DNA of 64,000 nt from a virus: positions 1 through 64,000 of IMG/VR virus record IMGVR_UViG_3300027759_000006. The stretch is one strand, 5' to 3'. Under the pieces are notes generated by a model. That model was given only the letters and a program-made list of their open reading frames with translations, was not told where the DNA came from and made no database searches. A program made the position numbers and the translations under genes. Position 1 is the stretch's first letter. Every line of letters begins with the position of its first letter. Positions 17,601 to 25,283 of this stretch are shown in pieces.

Positions 17601-20476
17601 AGAAGTTACTGCGTACCCGCTACATGCGTGATGTTGACGAGGTGTTGGCGTGGGGCATGACCAACCGGGATATGCAGGACTACATGGAGACGGTGCCGTA
17701 CAAAGGCTCCAACATGTGGGACAAGTTTGTCACCCTTATTCGTGACATCTTGGGGATACCCGCCAAGGCAGACACGGCGCTGTCCGAACTGCTGCGCATC
17801 GGCGGAGCCCTCACTGGGCTGAAAGGTGCCGAGTTGGGCGAGGCTACCAAAGCATCAGGCAAACAGTTCTCCCTGGCCCCCAGCACCGAAGCCTTGGTGG
17901 ATGCCATGGGCCCGCTGGACGGACAACAGAAGTCTGGTTTGACCAACCTCATCAACGGGTTTAAGCAACAGGGCGCTGAGCCAAGCTTGGGTACCAAATT
18001 CCGCACACAGACGGCAGACATTGCTGCCACCATCGAGAGCCGTATCTCCAATCAGTTCAATGGCGCGGTGCGCGATTCGTTGGGCAAACTCAACCCCATG
18101 GGGTTGTACCGGCAAGCACAGGACTACACCAAGATGCTGCTGTCCTACTTGCAGCGCGGTGGCTTTGTGAAAGACCCGATCACTGGCCTGTGGGTTGTGA
18201 GCAATGTGCCTGGAGTGCGCCCGCCTGCGGATATCTACAAGATGATTGGCGATTGGGGCAAGCGCAACGGCTACTCACAGGAAAAAGCCACGCAATACGC
18301 CAGCCGCGTCCTGGAGGCAGTGCGTTTGGACCAACTGCTCAAAGCGGACCCAGACTTCCCCAGCCACATGGACGCGCAGACCAGGGCCGCGCTTGTAGCG
18401 GAATACAGCGCAGACCCGGCATTCAAAGCCATGAACAAGCTCATGGACGAAGCGCGTATTGCCATGGTGGACAACTTGGTTGCCGTGGGCAGGCTCTCCC
18501 CCGAAAAAGGTAAGGAGTGGAAGGACGTGGTTGGGTATGTGCCGTTCGATCGCATCGATGACTTTGCAGAAAAGTTTAGCAAGTCCAAGCGCACCACCGG
18601 GCGTTCTCCCCTAATGCTTACCAAAGACCCTGAGCTTCGCGGCTCCCTGTCTCGTCCGGTCGGCAATGTGTTCGACAACTACATGAACACCCTGGGATGG
18701 ATGGTTGGCCAGACCGTCAACAACGATGCCCGGACGCAAACACTGCGCACCCTGGAGGATATGGGTCAGGCCAAGTTCCTGCATCGCAGCCCACAAGGCA
18801 AAGCAAACACTGCCAGCGCATATGTGGATGGGGAACTCAACTACTGGGAACTGCCAAGCAAGTACGACGTGCTGGCATTCAAAGACCTCAACGCGCCCAA
18901 GGCGGCATGGTTGCAGAACTTGGGAGCCTTCTCCAATGTGCTGCGCACCACCGTGACGGCCATGCCTCCGTTTGCGCTCAAGCAGTTGACAGACGATATT
19001 CAGCGGGCGATCGTTACCTCCGGGGTGAAGAGCCCAGGGGCGCTCCTGTACATGTCGCTGACCAACTTCCCCAAGCTGGCGTTCGCCGCTCTGCGCGGCA
19101 TCAAGCACCCGGTCGAGAAAGAACTGGGGGCTATGGGCATAGCGGGCGCATATGACTTTGTACAGGGCAAGCCCGCAGCTTCATTGCTGTCTGAGTTGGG
19201 CTACAAGCCACGCGGCTTTGTCAAAGAACTTTTGCACAGACTCAACGAGTTCACCCAGGCATCTGACTTGGCAGTGCGCAAGGCCATCTACGACCAGACC
19301 ATCAAAGAGAGCGGCGACCAACTGTTGGCGCAGACTCGGGCCCGTGAGTTCATCAACTTCCGCCGCCGTGGAGCCAGCGACTTTGTTGGGGCCATGGTCA
19401 CCACCATTCCCTTCTTCAACGCATATGTGCAGGGTATGGACGTGCTGTACCGCGCCGCATCAGGCGCAGACTCAAGTTCCTCAGTGGGCCGGGCCGAGGC
19501 CCGCAAACTGTTCTGGAACCGGGCGGCAGTGGTCACTGCACTCAGCGCCATGTATGCCCTGGGTAAGGACGAGGACGATGAGGATTACGCCGAAGCTGAC
19601 CTGCGTACCCGCGACAGCAACTGGTTCATTGGGGGCCAGAAGCTATCTGTGCCGGGCGAACTGGGCGCTATCTTCAAGGTCATCCCCGAGCGTGTTGTGG
19701 AGTACTACAAACGCCAGGGCACACCTGAGGAGCAGGAAGCCTTTGAGGCTATGCGCACTGGCCTGACGTTCATATTTGAGCAGTACGTTGGCCGGGTAAC
19801 TCCCATACCGCAGGCAGTTAAGCCCTTGCTGGAAGCATTCACCAACCACTCGTTCCTCACTGGGCGCGAACTGGAAGGTACCCACCACAAGCAGATGCTG
19901 CCAAGCCAACGCCGGTCTGCGGGCACAAGTGAGTTGGCCATCCAATTGGCTGAGTTTGCTAAGAACAACGTGGGTGTTGAGGTGTCCCCCATCATGCTGG
20001 ACAACGCCATGCGCGGGTACTTCGGGTCAACGGCGGCACTGGTTACTGCAACAACCGACAGCTTGCTCAATCCATCCAGAGTGGACCGCCCCTTGCACAA
20101 GTGGGCCTTGCTCAGCAACTACATGATCGACCCCGTGGGCACTCGGCGTATCACTGAGTTCTACGAGGAGCGTGAGCGCGTTGGGAAGTTGCAGACGACC
20201 CTTAACGACTTGGCCAAGACCGACATGGCGGCGGCAGAGAGGTTTGTGGCTGAGCATGAGCAAGCCCTGGCACTCAACCCGTACATCAACTCCACCCTGG
20301 AGCAGCTTGAGAAGACCCGGGCCTACCGCAAGTATCTCAACAGTGCCGATGGTGCCCAGGAAATGTCCAAAGAAGATCGGGCACAGGAGCTTGAGGAAGT
20401 ACGCAAGTATGAGGTGGAGTTGACCAAGTGGTTGCGCGAAGCCAAGACTGAGATTCGCAAACAGTATCCTAAGTAA
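14657..20476 (+). CDS. giant internal virion protein with zinc-metalloprotease motif
   Basis: 1939 residues. The N-terminal ~330 residues have glycine-alanine helices that could insert in membranes (GGGLGAATALMPQMFG). Residues ~330-820 are a Pro/Glu/Gln-rich spacer. A zincin-type motif follows: HELVH at 926-930, with a candidate third ligand E995 in DVDEVLAWGMTNRDM, as in other phage polyvalent proteins. The remaining ~900 residues are helical; the end resembles a large-polyvalent-protein-associated domain (LPD38-like, from memory). It is last in the late operon and converges on the leftward genes at 20469. Likely ejected, like T7 gp16, possibly cutting host or virion proteins. Confidence 0.8.
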   Translation: MPIARFQMPDGRIARFEIPAGLSPEQAEALIQAEIPNIPPSAKQSSFFGELQRGIEQPISSIRTAFGSLTSPEEAATAGVERSQAIAEKTGEGPSLEAVKRAYADKGLLSAAGEVVSQIPKAIAGQGGTFATAAGGARLGAAAGRPLGRMGSLVGGGLGAATALMPQMFGSMQERQAAEQQERGEPVSIDQSKAAVAAVGQSALEGAGQALVLGKGIVKGILGITDDAALMTAKAQAKLVQEAERSLAAATGRGVARGATEMPIEVGQAILERWQAGLPLTGDDAYKEYAENAYGAAIVGGPIGGATGALSRGQARDQLLAKPEKAPGGLPPPPPNISPEAPPGTQGELFTPEQLAGVERGKAAGIAPTDIPPQSARPAEVEPTGEQLGLGLEGTREYADLVKERERLKRMPKTPEVRARIDDLTEQLKGRNLYEIDQIRARQEEDAAARKEFPGLAETAPIVPRGQADLFTEEEAPVPTDRAQGPTQEPIAEPTLREKGPKQLTLPLRRTPEGQPTTFGQPEPTITAEEIMLTAIPLQPGPAAWVMKNVAGTTRSQLADLVKRQPDLIQGPGSRARLLRTLLATDVPAFEEAPRVRTPNRPKPATQPVVEPGVSEPSVGVPSEPAAGPSANPPRVARPPRKLATPVGGRLAATGQPVSPRVEPQGPQPGALTEPDIEEADRKAEAERMRIAMAGAAKPSRPTPQTPAEPRRTAQPTRELPERMREPIGASDFGMEEGEVDITRGPQGMLFPMTKAEEAAYGRKKQAERDAEITAEEETTPAPEKDERQGELDLREREEAPTPPKEEPKRIRTALSMVKDIDGKNLIDVAEWAVTNMPDADQRIIAQRIADTLRELQKVGVKIGNLTVRPPTSPIPGTYSGGARGRASLTQNKGMTVSSEVEVEVNHPDTDPEGKYNGVKPEVILHELVHAATMSSLRVGNFRSAANTALGKHVSDMYDLAQAIFNHVDAKHARGETLNATEKLLRTRYMRDVDEVLAWGMTNRDMQDYMETVPYKGSNMWDKFVTLIRDILGIPAKADTALSELLRIGGALTGLKGAELGEATKASGKQFSLAPSTEALVDAMGPLDGQQKSGLTNLINGFKQQGAEPSLGTKFRTQTADIAATIESRISNQFNGAVRDSLGKLNPMGLYRQAQDYTKMLLSYLQRGGFVKDPITGLWVVSNVPGVRPPADIYKMIGDWGKRNGYSQEKATQYASRVLEAVRLDQLLKADPDFPSHMDAQTRAALVAEYSADPAFKAMNKLMDEARIAMVDNLVAVGRLSPEKGKEWKDVVGYVPFDRIDDFAEKFSKSKRTTGRSPLMLTKDPELRGSLSRPVGNVFDNYMNTLGWMVGQTVNNDARTQTLRTLEDMGQAKFLHRSPQGKANTASAYVDGELNYWELPSKYDVLAFKDLNAPKAAWLQNLGAFSNVLRTTVTAMPPFALKQLTDDIQRAIVTSGVKSPGALLYMSLTNFPKLAFAALRGIKHPVEKELGAMGIAGAYDFVQGKPAASLLSELGYKPRGFVKELLHRLNEFTQASDLAVRKAIYDQTIKESGDQLLAQTRAREFINFRRRGASDFVGAMVTTIPFFNAYVQGMDVLYRAASGADSSSSVGRAEARKLFWNRAAVVTALSAMYALGKDEDDEDYAEADLRTRDSNWFIGGQKLSVPGELGAIFKVIPERVVEYYKRQGTPEEQEAFEAMRTGLTFIFEQYVGRVTPIPQAVKPLLEAFTNHSFLTGRELEGTHHKQMLPSQRRSAGTSELAIQLAEFAKNNVGVEVSPIMLDNAMRGYFGSTAALVTATTDSLLNPSRVDRPLHKWALLSNYMIDPVGTRRITEFYEERERVGKLQTTLNDLAKTDMAAAERFVAEHEQALALNPYINSTLEQLEKTRAYRKYLNSADGAQEMSKEDRAQELEEVRKYEVELTKWLREAKTEIRKQYPK

Positions 20477-20711
20477 CGCGCCAGACCCGCACCCCATACC
20501 GCCCGTATTCACAACGGGCGCGTAGCTCCACCTCATAGCCAAGTGACCGCAGGGCGGGGCCCAGAGAAAGCTTTACCTGCCTGGGAGTTGCAGTGGTGGG
20601 CAGGAAAAACGATGCCCCCACGTTCAGCTTGTCCCAGTACACAAAGTACTCAACGCCGTGGACGACTATGACACGCGGGTCAGACTGCAAGGTCAGAGAA
20701 TGCGGTTTCAT
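20469..20711 (-). CDS. hypothetical protein ending the leftward operon
   Basis: 80 residues (MKPHSLTLQSDPRVIVVHGVEYFVYWDKLNVG). Its start overlaps the 3' end of the primase-helicase gene, and its stop overlaps the convergent giant virion gene by 8 bp. A short fold with strands around VIVVHGVEYFVYWDKL and a basic C-terminus (RRSLGYEVELRARCEYGRYGVRVWR-like) suggests nucleic-acid binding, but this is only composition. Confidence 0.65.
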   Translation of the reverse strand: MKPHSLTLQSDPRVIVVHGVEYFVYWDKLNVGASFFLPTTATPRQVKLSLGPALRSLGYEVELRARCEYGRYGVRVWRVT

Positions 20712-23568
20712 TTAATCCTATGGCCTCACCGTCAAAACAGTAGCACCGCACGTTAAGCCCAGACAGCCCGCCGATTGCTCCCGCACCGATGCGCTTGGTA
20801 GTGGCAAGACCGTTGTGCTTAATGATTCCTGCCTTGGCCAGATTCCGCACGGCCTCGCGCACGTCCACCTGACGCTTGGCAAAGAAGGCCCGGAACTCCT
20901 GGGCGGTGATGAACAACTCTTTGGTGTCGGGCTCATACCGCTGGCGCAGTGGGCCCCTGGGGTTGGTAATTGGGGCGGGGGGCACGGACCCTTTAATATG
21001 GCTATTGATAACCAGGGCGTTGTTAACATTCTCGTTAATGAATGCGGATAGCGTCTCCTGAGCAATTAGCAGGGGACTGCCAATACTGCCGATCTGGGCT
21101 TCCCTGTTGCTGGCGACTACCTCCAGAGCGTATTTGTACACACGCGATATCTCAATGCTGTGAAGCCCGCAACGTTCGGCAATGATGGCCCCCACAAACG
21201 CGCACGCCAAAATGCAGGAATAGAACCGATCGGTTTGATTCAACACCAGCCGATCATCAATCTTCTTTTGCATCTCCGCCAGCATACTCCTGACTTCATC
21301 CATGTTATTTAAAACGTATTGCATGAAGATGGGGCCCGCTATGCCGTAGTGCTCACCCAACGTGCTGAAGACTTCATCAATGTCCGATTTGGTCACGTTT
21401 TGCAATGTGGGTACATCAATCTCCAAGAGGCGCTTGAGTTCGCCGTCCGATGTGCTTTTTAATTGGCTAAGTTTGTCGATGAGGGACGAATTGGCAGACG
21501 TGATAGTGATGTTGCACCACGATGTATTGTTGACCCGCATCTTGTTTGCTGATGCCTCCATGCGGTGCCGGGCCCGGCCTGTGGTCACCCCGTATGCGGT
21601 ATCCGATAGCTCTTCATCGGTTGTGTTGGTGATCTCGTCCATGGTGAATGCAATGCTGTTGAGCATGCCGATGCGGTGCATCTTGGAAGCGTAGGTGTCG
21701 TCCTTGGTCATCAATAACTCAGTGGGATTACCGAAGATCGAATTGACCACCAACTGCGCCGTGGTTTTGCCTGAGCCGGATGCGTTGGACTTGAGGTGTA
21801 CCAGCGCTCCCTTGACTACTGTGCCGCCAATAAATTTAAGCAGGGGTGCGCCAAACCCGAAGAACAAAGCCAATGCGTGGGGCTCCAGCCCGGGGCGGTT
21901 GTAGAAGTCCACAATCTTTTTCCACCCCTCCAGATTGCCGCGCGGCACGAACGCTGGGGCCAGTTGCCGGGTTCCGCTTGAAGGCGGGGCCAGCTTGTTG
22001 CCTGCGGCTGAGTACTCCACCTCCCCAACTACAAACCCCTGCATGTCTGGGGTCCAGCCCATCTGACTGCGGGTCTTGTTTGCTGAAAACTGCGCTTGCA
22101 GTTTGCGTATGCTTGTCGAGAAGTAGGCCATGATTGGGTCCAGTTGTTTTCCATATGCCATTACGCCATTTTTAATCACGGTGTCCCGCATCTTGTCTTT
22201 GGAGAACAAGTCGGCCACCGGGGCGTAGAACCGGCGGATACCATCGCGTTGCATGTGCAGGTCAATGCTGACCATTTCCCCTAGGCCATCTCCAAACTCC
22301 TCAGAGTCAAAGAACCGCCCTGTTATATACAGGTCGCGGGAATAAACTTCAATCTCAACTTCCTCGCCTGATTCAGTTTTGACACGCTTGAACACGCCAC
22401 CCCTGGGCCCCCGGAAGAACGGGTAGGGGTATGGCGGTATCTCCACTGTGATACGCGGGCCTTCGCCCTCGTCTGCATCCCCATACGAAGTTTCCACAAT
22501 AAACGCCTGTGAGGCAGGGGGTGCATTGGGTACTGCAACCGTCACTGCGGCGGTCTCGGCGGGCATCTCCACACGCTTGCCGACCAGTATGGGGCTGGAT
22601 ATCCGCTGAGTACATCCGGCACACCCTGCCGAGTAGTTGGTGCGGTACCAATCGCAGGTGTATGGCCCCTTGGTCTCCGCAGCCTTGGCCTCTGTGGAGT
22701 GAGCGCTGTACCCTGGGTGGCCTTTGGATAACTTGTGGATAGCCTGTTGACCGTCCTCACACCGCACAGCGACCGACAGCGCGGCCCGCCACAGCGGCTC
22801 TTCAAGCGTTGCCACCTCGGTGATGGCCTTGGTCATCTGGGCGCACCCATTGCCTGACAAGCTGCGCTGGACAATCCTTAGGAAGTCACAGGTAGGGTAG
22901 TCCCCCACGGCCAGATTGCGGGTCGTCTCATCCATACCAAACTGTTTGGCGGCAGTCAGGTCAACTGGTGCGGGCGGCAGACACTTCTCAATGTCTTCAA
23001 CAGCAACTGGTAGGCCAGCATTCACGATGCGCACCGGGCGCGGCGTAGCTTCCTTGTAGTTGTTTGTCCCAGGCACTCGCAGGATGCGGGCAGCATCCGC
23101 AGTTACCGCTGGGTCGGCATGTAGGTTGTTTTCACGGCATAACGTTTTGAGGCGCTTGGCCATGCCCAGCCATTTGTCTGCCTCCAAGTCCTCAAGGAGC
23201 GGCCAGTACACATGGACGCCACCCCCAGACAGGACAATCGTGGGCTCGGGCATACCCGTAGTCCGCACAAAGATACCTAGTTCGCTGCAAGCCTGGGCCG
23301 GGTCGTTGTACGGCTTGCCAGTGCCGCAATCCAAATCGAGAAAAAAAGCACGTAGGTAGGCTGCGTTATCTGCCTTGCGCCCCAACGCGGGGTCGGCAAA
23401 GCTTGCGAGTGCGTAGTAAGCATCAACGCCACGGGCATCCAGCCCAACCGCAACCGCATCAATATCCGCAACAGTGTCGTGAAACGACTGCTTTACCAGC
23501 TTGCTTTTAATCCCGACTGCACAGTAGGTGCCCTGAGTGGGCAACACGGAGTCGAGAAAATTGTTCAC
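20680..23568 (-). CDS. bifunctional primase-helicase (AEP primase + DUF927/SF3-like helicase)
   Basis: 962 residues from GTG 23568. The N-terminal domain has archaeo-eukaryotic-type primase features: FFLDLD (D78, D80), SGGGVHVYW (114-122) and a later DPAVTADAARILRVPGT block. A Cys cluster (CAGCTQR) links it to a C-terminal ATPase with Walker A SGSGKTT (~residues 598-604) and Walker B FTMDEIT (~640), as in DUF927/SF3 helicases. Likely unwinds the fork and lays primers for PolA. It lies in an operon with the ssDNA-binding protein and is driven by the promoter at 25256. Confidence 0.85.
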   Translation of the reverse strand: MNNFLDSVLPTQGTYCAVGIKSKLVKQSFHDTVADIDAVAVGLDARGVDAYYALASFADPALGRKADNAAYLRAFFLDLDCGTGKPYNDPAQACSELGIFVRTTGMPEPTIVLSGGGVHVYWPLLEDLEADKWLGMAKRLKTLCRENNLHADPAVTADAARILRVPGTNNYKEATPRPVRIVNAGLPVAVEDIEKCLPPAPVDLTAAKQFGMDETTRNLAVGDYPTCDFLRIVQRSLSGNGCAQMTKAITEVATLEEPLWRAALSVAVRCEDGQQAIHKLSKGHPGYSAHSTEAKAAETKGPYTCDWYRTNYSAGCAGCTQRISSPILVGKRVEMPAETAAVTVAVPNAPPASQAFIVETSYGDADEGEGPRITVEIPPYPYPFFRGPRGGVFKRVKTESGEEVEIEVYSRDLYITGRFFDSEEFGDGLGEMVSIDLHMQRDGIRRFYAPVADLFSKDKMRDTVIKNGVMAYGKQLDPIMAYFSTSIRKLQAQFSANKTRSQMGWTPDMQGFVVGEVEYSAAGNKLAPPSSGTRQLAPAFVPRGNLEGWKKIVDFYNRPGLEPHALALFFGFGAPLLKFIGGTVVKGALVHLKSNASGSGKTTAQLVVNSIFGNPTELLMTKDDTYASKMHRIGMLNSIAFTMDEITNTTDEELSDTAYGVTTGRARHRMEASANKMRVNNTSWCNITITSANSSLIDKLSQLKSTSDGELKRLLEIDVPTLQNVTKSDIDEVFSTLGEHYGIAGPIFMQYVLNNMDEVRSMLAEMQKKIDDRLVLNQTDRFYSCILACAFVGAIIAERCGLHSIEISRVYKYALEVVASNREAQIGSIGSPLLIAQETLSAFINENVNNALVINSHIKGSVPPAPITNPRGPLRQRYEPDTKELFITAQEFRAFFAKRQVDVREAVRNLAKAGIIKHNGLATTKRIGAGAIGGLSGLNVRCYCFDGEAIGLNETAFSDLAV

Positions 23569-23581
23569 ATGTCCTCACCGC

Positions 23582-23842
23582 TCAACCACGCCGAAGCGCT
23601 TTGGCTTCGTAGCGTTTTGAAAGTTTCCTGATTGAATCAATGTGTCGGGCCCGTGGGGTCGCTTTACCTGTGAACCAGTTATACACAGTTGCGCGGGTGA
23701 CACCAAGCCGCAAGGCAATGGATGCGATCGGCATTTCCCGGTCGATACAAAGCCTTGCGAACTGGATGACGGGCAGAGTTTGATCTGCCCCCTCCACTTT
23801 ACGGACAAAGAGGGTGGTGTACCCCCTTGTGACTTCAGTCAT
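23582..23842 (-). CDS. helix-turn-helix DNA-binding protein
   Basis: 86 residues from ATG 23842, which overlaps the upstream stop. The core, SIALRLGVTRATVYNWFTGKATPRARH, is a helix-turn-helix of the XRE/Cro kind with the recognition helix ATVYNWFTG. It lies between the ssDNA-binding protein and the primase-helicase, so it is a candidate regulator of the replication operon or a fork-associated DNA-binding protein. Confidence 0.75.
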   Translation of the reverse strand: MTEVTRGYTTLFVRKVEGADQTLPVIQFARLCIDREMPIASIALRLGVTRATVYNWFTGKATPRARHIDSIRKLSKRYEAKALRRG

Positions 23843-24725
23843 CCGTGCCCCAGTCAGCAAGCACAGAGGCTACGTCTTTGGGGGGAGGTGGAGGCGCGTC
23901 TGCGGCTTTCTTGCTGGCGCGTTTGACAGGCTCAGTCGTGGCGGTGGGAGCCTCGGTAAGCATCGGTGCTTCCTTGAACGTTTCGGGCAGGGCGACAGGG
24001 GTACCCGTCTCTGCTCTTGACGGAACCATCTTGAATTCAATGGCCATCTTGGCGTCATCGGTCAGGCTTTGGGCCTTGGCGATTTCCCACTCGTCTTGGG
24101 TCAGCGGGCGCACTGCGCGGAACTTCAACACAGGCACAGCCTCCGAGGTGTCAAAGCGGGCCTCAGTCACCAAGCCAGTGATTGGGATGCCGTGACCAGC
24201 CAGGAACTTGCCGTAGGCTTGCAGGGGCATCTTCTCGCCGTCTGCCTTACCGAAGTAAGACTTGGCGGGCACTGACAGGCGGTACACGTTGCCGCTGATA
24301 TCGTTTTCCACGGTCACAGCCAAACGCTTGCTAAATCGACATGCGCGGGACTTGCCCTCACCAGAGCCCTCAATGTTTTGCTGGCAGGTAGCGCATGCCG
24401 AACTTTGCGGTTCGGGGACTTCGGCGTTGGGCACAACGCCTTCCGCTGACCAGCAGGCGGGCTTGATATCTTTGCCTTCCTCATATTTGCCTGCGTAGAA
24501 GGTGCGGGTGATGCCCTTGCCGCTGGCGACCACCACAAAGTTCATGGAGCGGTCTTCGTTCTTGGCAACCTCTTCGCCGCCTACGACCATACGCCACACG
24601 CCTCCTTTGATGGAGATTTGTTTGCCGCCAGAGCTACCAGCAATATCGCGGGTAGTTGCATCAGGAGCGTTACGCAGGTAGTCGGGGATGTGTGAGCCAG
24701 ATTTGAAGAGAGAGATGTTACTCAT
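23835..24725 (-). CDS. single-stranded DNA-binding protein (putative)
   Basis: 296 residues. A beta-rich N-terminal core (GVWRMVVGGEEV...MNFVVVASGKG) contains a Cys pattern (CWSAEG, CATCQQN, CRFSKR) that could bind zinc. The C-terminus is a low-complexity linker with Ala/Pro and Lys, ending in the acidic tail DWGTDD, the classic feature by which phage SSBs recruit replication partners. It is encoded next to the primase-helicase. Family not recognised, so the call rests on context and the tail. Confidence 0.7.
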   Translation of the reverse strand: MSNISLFKSGSHIPDYLRNAPDATTRDIAGSSGGKQISIKGGVWRMVVGGEEVAKNEDRSMNFVVVASGKGITRTFYAGKYEEGKDIKPACWSAEGVVPNAEVPEPQSSACATCQQNIEGSGEGKSRACRFSKRLAVTVENDISGNVYRLSVPAKSYFGKADGEKMPLQAYGKFLAGHGIPITGLVTEARFDTSEAVPVLKFRAVRPLTQDEWEIAKAQSLTDDAKMAIEFKMVPSRAETGTPVALPETFKEAPMLTEAPTATTEPVKRASKKAADAPPPPPKDVASVLADWGTDD

Positions 24726-24743
24726 TTGATTTCCTTAGGTTGA

Positions 24744-25130
24744 TTAACGTGCACGACGAACGGTGACCGAATACTTTGAATCCACATTCATGCCGGTTGG
24801 CAGTTTGTCAGGGTTGGCTTGCAAGAATTCCTTGAAGTTACCCTGGTGAATGCGGCGCTCAAGCAACTCGGGCGCACTGTGCTCTTTGATAAGCCGATAA
24901 ACGCTGTCCCAGTCGGACGGCCAATACCGGGTTTTGACGGCGCGTCGAAACGAGCCGTACTGTGTGGACCCACCGTCTTGACCGGTGGTCTTGCATATTT
25001 CCAAGAGTTCTGCCTCTATGAGTTCAAGTTGCGCTTCAAGGGCGGCAACTTCCTCTTCCATTTGTTTTTGTTTGATGTCTTTGGCATCGCGTATTTTTAT
25101 GTATACCCTTACCAGTTGGTTTGCATCCAT
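24744..25130 (-). CDS. coiled-coil early protein next to SSB
   Basis: 128 residues. The N-terminal ~45 residues form a coiled coil (QMEEEVAALEAQLELIEAELLE); the second half has the block FRRAVKTRYWPSDWDSVYRLIKE followed by a basic end (SVTVRRAR). It has a good AAAGGA ribosome site. It is the first gene behind the strong promoter at 25256. Resembles small phage proteins encoded with recombination or replication genes; function unknown. Confidence 0.7.
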   Translation of the reverse strand: MDANQLVRVYIKIRDAKDIKQKQMEEEVAALEAQLELIEAELLEICKTTGQDGGSTQYGSFRRAVKTRYWPSDWDSVYRLIKEHSAPELLERRIHQGNFKEFLQANPDKLPTGMNVDSKYSVTVRRAR

Positions 25131-25158
25131 ATGATTCCTTTGATTTGCGTTGAATGGT

Positions 25159-25248
25159 GTGGGGGGTTGACTTCACATAAAGCAGTGTGTGTTCAACTAA
25201 ACAAGGAGTACAACACGATGGCGCTAACCCATCGCACCAACCCCCCAC
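25159..25248 (-). promoter_or_regulatory. structured 5' leader of the replication operon
   Basis: Between the promoter and the first gene, the leftward transcript contains a perfect 11-bp inverted repeat GTGGGGGGTTG / CAACCCCCCAC (arms 25159-25169 and 25238-25248). Inside it lies a second hairpin CGATGG/CCATCG (25216-25221, 25229-25234) and a weaker CACA/TGTG stem. The result would be a three-way junction with a G-rich outer stem. Possible roles: mRNA stabiliser, attenuator or protein-binding site. Confidence 0.55.
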
Positions 25249-25255
25249 GAAACAA

Positions 25256-25283
25256 ATTATACAGTGTCAAATTACGCTGTCAA
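25256..25283 (-). promoter_or_regulatory. consensus sigma-70 promoter for replication operon
   Basis: On the minus strand: -35 TTGACA (25278-25283), 16-bp spacer, -10 TATAAT (25256-25261). Both hexamers match the consensus perfectly. The -35 box overlaps the stop of the helicase gene. Transcription would begin near 25249 and run through the SSB, HTH and primase-helicase genes. Confidence 0.85.
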
